A stretch of DNA of 64,000 nt from Chlamydomonas reinhardtii (Eukaryota; Chlorophyta; Chlorophyceae; Chlamydomonadales; Chlamydomonadaceae): contig NC_057015.1 in NCBI RefSeq assembly GCF_000002595.2, forward strand, positions 8,673,084 to 8,737,083, read 5' to 3'. The position numbers and the translations under genes were made by a program. The notes below the pieces were generated by a model. That model saw nothing but the letters and a program-made list of their open reading frames with translations, was not told the DNA's origin and ran no database searches. Position 1 is the stretch's first letter. Each line of letters opens with the position of its first letter. Below, piece by piece: positions 23,407-34,100 of the stretch.

Positions 23407-24343
23407 ATGTACGTGGAGGATTTTGAGGCTTTCTATGAGCAAGCAGTAGCATTGTATCAGGCAAAGCCCCTAGAAACTCGTTACACAATCAAGTTCAGGC
23501 ACAGCGAGGGCAAGGTAGTGCTGAAGGTCACGGACGACCGCACGGTGCGCAGGCGCTGTTGGGCCTTTTGGACTAGAAATGGTGGTATATCTGTATAGAT
23601 GGCACTCAATATGGGCTGCTTCCCCGGCGGCGGACCACTGACGATCCATGTTTGCGTCGCCTGCAGTGCCTAAAATTCAAGACGGACCAACAGGTAGACC
23701 TCAGAAAGATTGAGCGGATAACAACAATCTTCTTCCCGCTCATGGCGTGCGGAGAGCTGCCTGCGGAGGGTGAGGGATGGACGGAGTGGGACGGGGGCAG
23801 TAAGGTCGCCTAGGCACGGCCGATCCGCTGTGGTGCTGAGCACCGGCAAGGCGATGGCGGCGCGCACACTCGCTAGCTGCTGCAGTGGGATATGCTGGGT
23901 GTCCGGAGCATCCGGCGCTTGGTGTTTCGTGTGAAAGGCCGGGGCGGGTGGCAGGCTTCGGGGGCGGGGCGGTGGCGTGGGGAGGGGCAACACAGCGTGT
24001 GCCTGTTTACTGGACGGACTTACGTGGGTGAAAACCCATACAGCTGCACCAGCTTGGCCCCTATGCTATGAACCTAGCGGGGGCACAAACGCCATGAACC
24101 TAGCGGGGGCACAGACTTTGCTCGCCCAAGCCCGTACGACTTCAATGGTGCTGCCAGCTCCCAAGCAGGTGTCTTGCTGATACAACCCACCCCACGACTG
24201 TTACCTCCTGCCCCTCATGATGAGACATCACCTGTGTCAACTTGGTTACAGGGCAAGACGCGGCGGCGGCGCAACAAGCACCGGCGGCAGCTGCAACGCA
24301 ATCAGGAGGAGCCGGCGGGAAGAAGGCGCGGCGGCGGGGGTAA
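23407..24343 (+). CDS. SRP9: Signal recognition particle 9 kDa protein (SRP9)
   Basis: Three exons (23407-23544, 23667-23769, 24252-24343) give an intact 110-residue frame. The protein starts MYVEDFEAFYEQAVALYQ, followed by the family core TRYTIKFRHSEGKVVLKVT, then CLKFKTDQQVDLRKIERI and FFPLMACGELPAEG. The last exon adds an Ala/Gln-rich linker and a basic end, GGKKARRRG. Plant SRP9 also ends in a short KKGRGR-like basic tail, which supports the third exon. SRP9 pairs with SRP14 on the Alu domain of 7S RNA and slows translation elongation during targeting to the ER. Reading straight through exon 1 would instead give a false protein ending near 23598. No clear TGTAA is seen close downstream. 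Confidence 0.93.
24068..24113 (+). repeat. Short direct duplication in SRP9 intron 2
   Basis: ATGAACCTAGCGGGGGCACA occurs at 24068-24087 and again, unchanged, at 24094-24113 (period 26). It is intronic with no apparent function. Confidence 0.85.
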
Positions 24344-25571
24344 CCCAGACAGACTCTTTTAGATGGCCGAGAAGGCTGGCGGAGGTAGTGTGGTGGCGCA
24401 AGAGCTTGCTGCTTAGAGAATTGGGGAGGTGTTGGCGCTGTGAGGGGTTGTCGGCGAGGTGGTGTTTGGGTTCTCGAGATTGCATGCGGAAAGGAGGTAA
24501 CAGGCTGCAATGTGCAGCCTGCGTTGCGCTATGGCTGCAGGGCTTGAATGCGCGAGTGATGTATGAACGCAGTTCACCCGCAGACGCACGCAAGAAGTGG
24601 CATTGCGGTTTTGGGGGCGCCTGAGCTGCGCACCTGGACCCCACCGTGTTAGACAGTGGTGGGACAAGGATGTGAGTCATGGGTGCGGAGCGGGGCCCCG
24701 GTCTTACAGAACAGGATTGCTGGTGCGGCTTGGTTGGCGCTGCATGGCGACGCGGCGGCCTTGCTCCTGTCGCAGCCAGGATGCACTCGTATCGTGGCTG
24801 ATACTCGGGTCAGGAATTGCCCAGCCATGGGGTGACCTGTGCATGGAGAATGCGGCGGTGAGCATGGCAGATGCATACAGGCATGCTACTTGCGGTGAAC
24901 AGGAAAGACGAAGGAATTTACCGGCCTGGATAGCCTGTGTTGCACCCACGCGTTGTGTGGCACAGCTGTGCAGATGCGGAAACCGATGGATTGAGAGCTG
25001 AGTGCGGCGCACGAGGGGATTATTACAGTGACTTGACTGCAGGATTGAGGCACAGCAGGGATACTGCTTGGCCGGTCGTAGTTTGACCGTTCTGAGACAT
25101 TGCGTTTACATGCCTTCGAGGCCTGAGCCACAATGCCACGCCGCTCTCGTCCGGTCGGGTGGAACGAGTGAGCGGGTATGGGCCAGCGAAGTATGGTGTT
25201 GCAACCTCTTGCTACTCCTTGACGTCTTGTGAGGACAACATATCGCATGCCTAGTACTATTGCAGTAGTGCCTCCATACGGCGCAATCACGGCGTTCAGC
25301 GGCCGGTCGCCCACATACGGTACACCATGATGTCATGAGCCACACCACTGCTGCGTATTGGATGAGTGACATGCGCGGACATGACGGTCCCGGTGCAATC
25401 CACAGCCATGTGCAAAATCACACACCTATAAGGCCCGGCCGACCCGAACGCCTTTCACCTGACGACACGGCACGGCTGCAATGCCCCCCACGCACTTCCC
25501 AGCAAGCGCGGTGCTACTGCGGCTCCATGCCACCCCCAGCTGAACACACTCCACAGCTTGCAATCGGTCAA
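24344..25571. other. Convergent intergenic region, SRP9 / rhomboid gene
   Basis: About 1.2 kb with no recognisable coding exon. Minus-strand TGTAA signals (TTACA on the + strand) at about 25023-25027 and at 25106-25110 could end the rhomboid transcript, 460-550 bases past its stop. Several 100-145-codon open frames on both strands overlap each other and resemble nothing I know. Confidence 0.5.
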
Positions 25572-27828
25572 TCACCCCAGCTTCTTGCCCAGCTTGGCGG
25601 CCGCCTCACTTGCCATGCTGATCATGCGGCTCATGGCCTCCTCCTGGCTGGCCGCCTCAGCCTGCGGCAGTAGCAGGAGGCAAGTGTGATGGGACAGTGG
25701 TAAGGCAGGTTGGTGCAGTCCCGTAGGGTGCAACTGATTCCCAGAGCCCAACAGATGGGAAACAATTTGCAACGGCAGGGCAGGAGTGCGCGGCCGGTTG
25801 AACGCCGGAGTTACTGTACCGACGAGTTGCTGGCTGGCTGGACGTTTGCGGACGCGCAGGAGGCAAGGGTTGGGGTCCGTTGGTACAACAGGATGCAACG
25901 ATGGTGACTCGAGCACGCGCTCTTCGGCATTCTGCAGCGGCTGATATTCTCCCGGCAAGCTTCATCTTTCCGCGTGGCAAACCACGCCGCTCCCCGCACC
26001 TGGCGCTTCTCCTCCAGCCGCTTGCGCTCCCTCGCCTCTAGGATGCCCTCCACCACGTGGATGACGCAGCTGGCCAGCGCCGCCGCCAGCCCCGCCCCCA
26101 CCACGTGCACCAGGTGCCCCACAGCCGTGCCGTCGGTCAGCAGCGCCGCAGAGGCGTGCGCGTACCTGCACCATGATAGGGTTGAAAGGAAAGTAGGAGG
26201 CAGGGATGGTGCAATGCTTGCATGATCAGGTAGTGCGTGACTCCGGTATAGGGCAGACTGAGGCGGCAGTGTAAACCGCACGTGACACCTTCGGCTCTGT
26301 CAAGCCGGGCCCGGGTGAACCACCCTGCCACTCCGCGGCCTCCAAGCCGCCTGGCGCCAGTTGCCGCCACCTCCCTCCCCTAACTCCATTCCCGCCACCC
26401 CGGCAGCCGCCCACCTGCCGGTGGTGGCGGCGAAGGCGAAGGGCGCCAGGCACGCAACCTCCAGCGGCTTCTTGGCCAGGCGGGGAATGCCCACGCCCAC
26501 CAGGAACAGGCCCCACGCCGCCGCGGGCGCCGCTGACGTGAGCAGACCGGCCTTGGCAGGGATGAGCCACCAGGCCAGAGCAGCGGCGGCTGCGGGGCGC
26601 ACGTGCAGAGGCAGTGTTCGAGGGCAGGTATAAGCGGGACGTAAGCGAGTGAGTCCCGAACACAATTCCCATGCAACAGACATCGAGGCCCTGTCCATAA
26701 CGCGGCGGTTCTCATGGGAGCCACAGCAGCCGGTTCCCATGGTGACACGGCATGCGCCCTTCTTCTCTACCATCAAAGAAGGCTCACTTGCGCCACAGGC
26801 AATGTAGACCGCCCAGGTGGTCCACACGCCGTGGTTGCGCTCCACCACCCGGCCAAACACGTACGTAAAGAACACACACTGTGGCGGGTGTGAAATGGTA
26901 GATGGACAGACTGAGGAGTGGCAGGGCGGTGTTCACGGTATGCGAAACGAAGCGCGCGCGTGTTTGGTCATGAGGGTCCGGCTGCGATGCGATGGCCAGG
27001 TGCGCCACTAAGCAGCGCTGATGGAATTCGCAAACATGTCAGCGTGCGGCTTCCGGTCTATGTCCTCCAGCCAGTATGAATGGCAGTAAGCCAGCGCCCA
27101 GCCAGGTGGGATGTGGGCCCGGTCTTTCGAACAACCCACAACTGCTGTGCGTTGCACGTGCTGCGCGGCAGTACGTGGTGGCGCCAGGTGCACCAAACAC
27201 ACCTGCATAACACTCTCCAGGCTCGGGTGCGCGAAGCTGGATGTGAGCAGCTGCCAGATCTGCGGCGCCTTGTGGTTGAGCAGTACGGCGCTGGCAGGCA
27301 GCAGCGGCACAAGCGCACACGCCAGAAACATGACTGCGTTGGCGGTGGCGATAGCGTAAGACGGGCTGCGGAGGTCCTCCGGAAGCGCTGCAGCGGCGGC
27401 AGCGGTCCCGCGCCCTGAGCTGGAGGTCGAGGAGCTGGACCCACTGCCCGTCAGGCCTGAGAGCGGGAATGGCACATGGTAACAAGGACGTGGCGAAGGA
27501 ACTCGGCGGACGCCCTTGCTAACACTGCAGCGGTGTTAACGAAAGTAGTGGATGCACCCAGGCAGGCACTGCCTCAATTCGCCACACCTGTCATAACATC
27601 CTTGAACAGGACTTTAGCCAGGCCAGCGACGTCGTCTCCTGAGTTGCCGCCGCTGGACGCAGCGGAACCGCCGCGCTTGTTGGTTGCGTGCAGGGCCGGG
27701 CCAGCGCTGCGGGTATGCGGCGCCCTAGGCCCCGCGAGCAGGCCGCAGCGCGCTCGGGCGTGCAGTCTACCAATGTCAGAGCTTTGCCAGCATCCGATTT
27801 GCTCACGGGCGAGCGCTTGAAAGACCAT
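25572..27828 (-). CDS. Plastid-type rhomboid-like protein lacking the catalytic GxSG serine (pseudoprotease)
   Basis: Six exons join in an intact 338-residue frame: 27588-27828, 27203-27456, 26788-26878, 26415-26589, 26000-26165 and 25572-25661. The N-terminus (MVFQALAREQIGCWQ, Arg/Ser/Ala-rich, few acids) looks like an organelle transit peptide, followed by a Gly/Ser-rich linker. The membrane core has APQIWQLLTSSFAHPSLE, FFTYVFGRVVERNHGVW, YIACGATAAALAWWLIP, AAPAAAWGLFLVGVG and AVGHLVHVVGAGLAA. Order and spacing follow plant RBL11-like rhomboids of the plastid envelope (FGK..EE, GAxANLVSWLVLP, GASGAVFGLF, NHxAHLxGA). Where the family has GASG, this protein has AAPA, so the nucleophile is absent although the helix-6 His (HLVH) remains. 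The C-terminus is a charged helix (LEARERKRLEEKR). Rhomboid identity is from recalled family motifs; inactivity is inference. Confidence 0.72.
25690..25865. repeat. Dispersed repeat, copy 1 (in last intron of the rhomboid gene)
   Basis: About 175 bases are shared with 58455-58620 in the same orientation. Shared blocks include TAGGGTGCA, CTGATTCCCAGA, AACAATTTGCAACGGCAG, GAACGCCGGAGTTAC, TGTACCGAC and GCTGCTGGCTGGCTGG-like sequence. The copies differ by scattered substitutions and small gaps. No open frame or clear terminal inverted repeats were found, so this could be a short non-autonomous element or SINE fragment. Confidence 0.85.
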
Positions 27829-28937
27829 TATGAGCCGCGAGCGCGGTCAGGCGATTGCAACACCCTTGCGACAGCTGCAGCAAGCCCCTCGGTGACAAGC
27901 CAAACGTGATGCCTATAGTCTGCTCATAACAATTGAGGACCAGGGCTGAAGAGGTGCTGAAGTCGAGTTAAAGTTCGATATTCGCGTCCATGAACGCGAT
28001 TACTGGGGACAGTGTACGCTAGCACCTGTAACCTGTAAGTCCTAATACTTGCTCTCTCGTATGCGCAAATCCGCCAAAGCAGGCGAGCAGCGGCACACCA
28101 TGCGGTCCTCACCCTCTCCCGCACACGCTTGGGCCCCCGCCCCCTCCCTTGCCCGGACCCTGGTCTCTGCCGCCCATTCCGAGAGCTAATCTTCTGATTT
28201 CGACGCCGAATGATAGCATAGCTGCAAATCCATACTAAAGGAGTTAGCAGGGGCGAAACAGGCTGACTGAGATGGACTGTGCCTGGATGCCACCACATGC
28301 TGCTGTGCGTGCGACCTTAGGAGTACGCTTTGCCCCCCTCTGTTCTCATCTATATCTCTTGGCGCGAAGCGCAGTGAAGCGCTGACAAGGTAATGAGGTC
28401 TCCTGCTGCGCACAATTTACCCCAAGGTGGATCCTTTGGCGCTACAGAAAAGGCTGTGGTGGACATTGGGCGGGGTGCGAGAGTTTGGGTAGAGCGTGGC
28501 AGGGAGGGAGGACTTCAAGGGGAGAGGAAAGTGACGCCGGTAGGCGGTAGGCCCTAGCCGGTCCCACGGTTCGAGGGCGCGCGTCTCGCCCGCTTTCCCG
28601 AAGCAGAGGGGTATGGAGTCAGAGGCGCTACAAGTGAGGCGTTTACATAAGTTTTAGGCGGCAAGACGCGGCTAGCGGCGACGCAGTTGGCCCGCAAGCC
28701 TCCAACGGGAAGCGAAATAGCGCAGGACACATTTTTTTACAACAATGTAAGGTGCAGTATGTACGCATATCAGTCCTGTATACCAAGGTATTTATTACAG
28801 GCCCCAATTCGGTTGCGCCAATCGGTACGGTGAGGATGGGCCCTCGCCCCGCAAGGATAGAGCCCGCGGGCTTGACTGTCTCACCACGCTTCCAGTAGTC
28901 CACCGAGCCCGTACTTCTTCTATACAAGACCAACAAA
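27829..28937. promoter_or_regulatory. Divergent spacer, rhomboid gene / PETM
   Basis: This 1.1-kb spacer lies between the rhomboid start and the PETM start and should contain both promoters. I see no conserved coding sequence. An AT-rich stretch with a T run lies at about 28731-28750, roughly 200 bases before the PETM ATG. The rest is ordinary mixed sequence. Confidence 0.45.
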
Positions 28938-29528
28938 ATGGCCATGTCCATCGCTGCTCGCTCGGCTTGCTGCGGCGTCGCTGCGCCCCGCAGCTCGACC
29001 GTCCGCGTCGCTGCTGCCCGGCCAGCTGTCCGCCCGTCCCTCAGGTAGTTAGTTGGTATGATCAGTCAGCGCAGCAGCGTCGCGGCGCGATGCCTCCGAG
29101 GGCAGCGCTCGGGCAACGATTTGAGGCTGAATTGTGGGTCTCTACTGCGCACAGGACCGCCGGCCAGAAGGCTGCCCCCAGCCGCGGTGTGGCCACCAAG
29201 GCCGTGAACGAGCTGGCCATGATTGCCGGCGAGGCTGAGTTCATTGCTGGCACCGCCCTGACCATGGTCGGCATGACCCTGGTGGTGAGAGGGGCTGCTG
29301 ACCAGGGTCGCTGCGGTAGTTTTGCCAGCTCAGCGATATGTCAACGGGTACTTACTATTTAAGAACAACGCGGGAGGAGTCCGGCAGCGTTCAGCCGCTC
29401 CTCCGACGATCGGACGGTCTTTATTTGCTTGCGCTTATCGTCGCCTGATCTTCGCTGCTTCGCAGGGTCTGGCCATTGGCTTCGTGCTGCTGCGCGTGGA
29501 GTCTCTGGTTGAGGAGGGCAAGATCTAA
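28938..29528 (+). CDS. PETM: Cytochrome b6f complex subunit 7 (PetM), plastid precursor
   Basis: Three exons, 28938-29044, 29155-29284 and 29466-29528, give an intact 99-residue precursor. It starts MAMSIAARSACCGVAAPRSS, a Ser/Ala/Arg-rich chloroplast transit peptide, followed by VNELAMIA. The mature part begins GEAEFIAGTALTMVGMTLV, one transmembrane helix, and ends VLLRVESLVEEGKI. To my recall this 39-residue mature sequence is the C. reinhardtii PetM (formerly PetX) sequence. PetM is one of four small single-helix subunits on the periphery of the b6f dimer, in the thylakoid membrane. A second in-frame Met two codons in makes the exact start uncertain by two residues. The start fits a strong nuclear photosynthesis gene with short exons. 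Confidence 0.97.
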
Positions 29529-29741
29529 GCTCGCTCAGTACTCGTGTCCTTGTGTGGGTCTGCATTTGAGAAGAGAGTGGGGTTCGGGGACTGTTCGCCA
29601 CCGGCGTTGAGTGCTGACCACGCTGGTCACGCCGTCGGATTGGCCGGGGGCACGCAGGGCGTGATTTTCGGGGCACGTCGCCTCCCAGGGGGGAAGCAGC
29701 GACCTGCCGATGGCGCGGTTTTGCCACGATTCAGCGCCGCT

Positions 29742-29746
29742 TGTAA
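29742..29746 (+). terminator. TGTAA polyadenylation signal, PETM
   Basis: This is the first TGTAA downstream of the PETM stop, 214 bases past it, at a normal distance for this lineage. Confidence 0.65.
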
Positions 29747-31162
29747 CGCCGCGCCTGCCATCAGTCCTCAATTTCTTCATCATGTAGAACCTCCAAGGAA
29801 GCACTCAGCAGGAGCTCTTGGGCACAGTTTAACAGCGCCACCTGAGTAGAGCAGAGGAGGGCGGAAGGAGTAGGGGTGGGTGGGAGGGAGGCACCGCGAC
29901 AGTGACGTGTGTGCCTCCCGCATTAGCGCAGGCCAACCGGGTCGAGAGAGCAGCACTCTGTGTTATGACAGCATGGATACAGGCAAGGACAGCTGCTGAC
30001 CTGAGGGCTCCGGCCATGGGAGACCCGGAGACCCCTCTCATCTTAAGCAGCCTAGGGCAGCATCCGCAGCAACCCTGGTAGTCCCTGGCAAGGTCCCTGG
30101 TACAGCATCCGAAGTTCTGAGTTGCACTTAGGAAGACGAGCATACTGTCAGACGGAGTGTTGCACAACATGGCAGATTGCGGAAAGTGCGCTATTACCCC
30201 TGCCAGTCCATGCTGCCACAGTCCATACTATCGAAGGGTTGGGACACGGCAGGACAACAGGGCACCCTTGAGACACGGTTGGGATTTCAGGATTTGCATG
30301 TGCTCTTTAGGGGCGCAACTGGTCACGCCACTCGACTACTGTGCAGTAGGGATTCAAGGACGCGGCTGAGGGACACGACTAGGCCTGTGCTGAAGAGAGA
30401 GAGGCTAGGGAGCGAGTGAGCGACGCACTGCTGATTGTCCCAACCTACCGTGTGTCTAGCTACAAGGAAATGCTGGGTAATTATGCAGAAAAAGCCATCC
30501 GTGGCTTACACAGCTCGCGGCGGCGTGGAAGCCTCCCGAACACATGCGCCTTGAGCGCAGTCGATAGGCACTACCGTATCACACCCACTCGGCTGCAGGC
30601 CGCGGTAACCGCCACAATTAGGTGCAGCATCAAGAAGGTGGACACGCAGGAAGCCGTCTTGCCTCACCACCAAGCATCACAGGTGCACCCCTTAACAATG
30701 AAACCTGCTACGACAACTAGGCGCTATCTCTTGTGGATCAGTACCGGCCCTGTGGCCTGAGCGCGACTGTCAATCCCCACACCACAGCAATGTGTGCAAC
30801 CACGCACTGTGCCTCGGCATCCACTTCCAGTGCTTTGGCTATATCCGCGGCAATGAATCTCTGGCTACACGGTACCGTTTACACCTTGAGGCAACGTAGG
30901 TCTTCTTCATTAGTCACGCATGCAGGTGCTGATCCTTCCAGCCGTCGGCTTTCGCAGGTCCGCTCCTTCTCAGGGAATGGACAGGCCGTTTTCCCGGTAC
31001 CCGCTTGTGAGGGCTGTCATTGATGTGCTTGGCCGGCGCGTGGTGGAGTTGCCTGTGTTGCGATAACAGGGGGTCAAAGCTGTGAGCCCAAAAGCAACAA
31101 CAGGGTAGACAGGAGTACAAGATCATTGCCATGGGACATAAGGAGCCCCGCCCTGCCCATGG
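29747..31162. other. Convergent intergenic region, PETM / kinesin
   Basis: About 1.4 kb with no recognised gene. On the minus strand, TGTAA at 30879-30883 lies about 280 bases past the kinesin stop and is a good poly(A) candidate; another lies near 30504. The + strand open frame of 114 codons from 30416 and neighbours show no family signature. Confidence 0.5.
30879..30883 (-). terminator. Candidate TGTAA polyadenylation signal, kinesin gene
   Basis: TTACA on the + strand, about 280 bases downstream of the kinesin stop codon in its direction of transcription. Confidence 0.5.
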
Positions 31163-34100
31163 CTAGCAGTGCGCAGCCCCACCTGACTTGGGTGATCCAC
31201 CCGCGAGCGATACCAGCCCCGCCGTGCCCGGCCGCGACATGCCGTTCAGCCCCATCTGCGGCGAGCCTGGCGCGTGGCCCAGCCCCCAGCTGGGTGCCAG
31301 CTTGAGCGTCCCGGCCGGCGAGTGCGCCGCCAGTGCCTTGTTCATGGGGCTCTCGGGCCGCTGGTGGATGCGCTGCACGCTGCGCAGCGCCACCGCCATC
31401 TCGGAGTTGCGCTTCTTCTCCGTCTGCAGCTCGGCGCGATAGCGGCCCACCGCCACCTCCAGCTCACGAATGTACTCGATGGTCTTGTCGCTCTTCATGT
31501 CACCCATCACCTGCGCTGTCACCTGCGCCTTGAGCTCCGCCTCCACCTGCAGTTGGGGGAAGGAGTTGGGAGCGATGACCACAGATTTGGACTAGGCAGA
31601 GGCTGCGGTGATTCGGTTTGGAAAGCGTGTGGGGGTGTGAATGAAAGGAATGCCAGTATTTCGGCCAGTGCCGACATGTGCACTGAACTGCAACAGCAAC
31701 AAGCGCTTGTGAGCATACCTGCGCGCGGAGGGCGTCCAGGTCAACTGTTGACCCGAGCGCTGAGTGACCGGCGCCGCTGCCCGGCAGCGCCACCGACAGG
31801 CCCCCGTGGCGGCCGCTAGCGGTGTTGTGCAGGCTGGTGGTTGACTGGTTGGCCGACAGCCCCCCTGTGGAGCTGCCGGCGGTGCTGCCGCCCGCCGCAG
31901 CGGTGGCAGCACTTATAGCCATCAATCGCTCGTGCAGTTCCCCGTTGCGGTCCTGTGAGCGCCGCGGATAAGGAAGTACGGCCGTTACAACGGTATAAGG
32001 GGAGTATTGCACTGCATCAGCAAGCAGCAATGGGCGGCTTGCAGGACAGCACACAGGAGGCGCAGCCATGCGGGGTGGCAGCCGCGCTCACCTTGAGCCA
32101 GCCCAGGCGGCCAGCGTCGAGGCGCGGCGGGCGGTCGCGCTGCGGCAGGCGGAAGGCCTTGATGCCGTTGCCGCGGTCGTGCACCGGCACTGCGCCGGCC
32201 TCCATGCGCCGCACCAGCTCCGTCACACGCTCCGAATAGCTGGACAGGTAGTCCAGCTCCGCCTGTAGGCGCGGGAGGAGGGGAGGCGAGAAGGATTGAG
32301 CAACACAGGAAACACATCATGACCCGCAATCTTGTGGTGATGGTATGATGGTGGTTTAACACAACTGCCCGTGCAAGATGCGGGGGTCAGGCCAGCAACC
32401 CATCGCCCAGGCGCCATATGCAGCCATCCGCTGAGTCAGCGCCCACCCACCAGCAGCCCATCCTTCTCCACCGCAAAGGTGGCCTTGGCTACATCGAGCT
32501 GTGCCTTGAGCTCTGCCATCTGCTCCGCCTGCTTGGATAAAAAGTAACTGCTCTGCTGCTTCAGGTTTTCCACCTGCGCCTTGTGCTCCTCGCTGCCGCG
32601 CGCCGCCTGCTGCTGCATCAGCTGCTCCACGTGCTTGCGCGCCGCGTCGCGCTGCCGCTTCTCGGCGGAGATGGCGGCGGTGTGCTTCTCCACCAGGCCG
32701 CCCACACTGCCCGTCACCTGCGCCAGCTGCGAGCGCAGCACATCAATGTCCTTCATCAGCCGCGCGCACTCCTCCTCGGAGCGTCGCCGCGCGTCCTCCA
32801 GCTGCGAGCATTAGGGCATAGGAGACGGCCGCAGATGAGGTGAGACGTGTACCATAGTAGGTATGTTGGTGGCAGCGGCCGAGCGGACGTACCGTAGTTC
32901 GGTGCACTCTGGAGGTGAGCGAGTTTCAGCGTGTGGCTACTCAGTGACCACTCACCTTGTTGTTGGAGTCGGTGCGCTCCGCGTCCAGCTGCTTGGTGAG
33001 GTCGGACACCTGCGCCCTCAGCTTCTTGATCTCGCTGAACTGCGCGTGCTCCTTGCCCGCCATGCGCTCGCGCACCGCCTCCATCTCCTCCTTGCGCGCC
33101 GTAAGCCGCTCCTCGTACTGCTGCGCGGTGGAGCGCGCCTGCGCCAGCTGGCCCTCCAGCTTGCGCACCTGCGCCTCCAGCTGTGTGGGCAAAGCGCGGA
33201 AGGCAAAAGCGGAGCGAGAGCGAGCAGGGCGGAAGCGGGTCAGCGTGGAGGATGCAGCCGGGTCGGAAGTTCTGCGCAGAGCTGCGCTGCTCGTGTGTTG
33301 GGGCTCCGAGCTACTGCGAGCATTCAGGCGGTAGGGACGATCCAGCCACCCCACTCACCACAGAGACACGGCTGTTGGCGACGGACGCCGAGCCGCCCAC
33401 GACACTCTTCGCCACGCCGTGCGTGCGGCCGGTGTCTCCGCCGCGAGCCCGGCCGGTCTCGCTTGTAAGCCGCCGCCGATCGTTGTCGAAGCCTCCTGAG
33501 GCGAAGACACCTCCCAGACCGCCTCCGCCGCCACCGCCGTACCCGGGAGCGGCCCCGCTCGTGCTTTCCTTAGTTCCAAACGCTGAGAGCATCGACGCAA
33601 ATGCATCCATGCCTGCACGTGATGAATGGAAAAGCTATCTGTAAGTGGTCTGAAGCCACAAAGCGCACCGCACACGCCCCCCTTCCTCGCAGCAGCCTCA
33701 AGGAAATGTACGTGAAGCCGCAACGCACCTCCGCCGCCGCCGCCCAGCTCCGGCCCCCCAGGCGCCCGCTCGATGGGCCCGGGGTCGTTCCTCCAGGAGG
33801 GGCCCGCCACGCTCTCCAGCAGCTTCTGGTAGTGTGCGTGCGTCACCTCCAGCTCGTCCTTCAGGTGAGCCACCTGCGCGACACGAGGCGACCGCGTTTG
33901 ACACGTGTGACAACACAAGCAGAGCCAGCCATGATGAGGCTTTGGGTAGCCGCGCACACATGCATAAGCCATATCCTGCAGCCCCACGCACCGACCCTGT
34001 ACGTGGCTCCGCCTAAGCACACTCGCGCCCCCCACCCGCATCCGTGCCTCCACCCGCACCTGTGTCATGAGGTCCTCGACCACGCCTGCGTCACCGCCCG

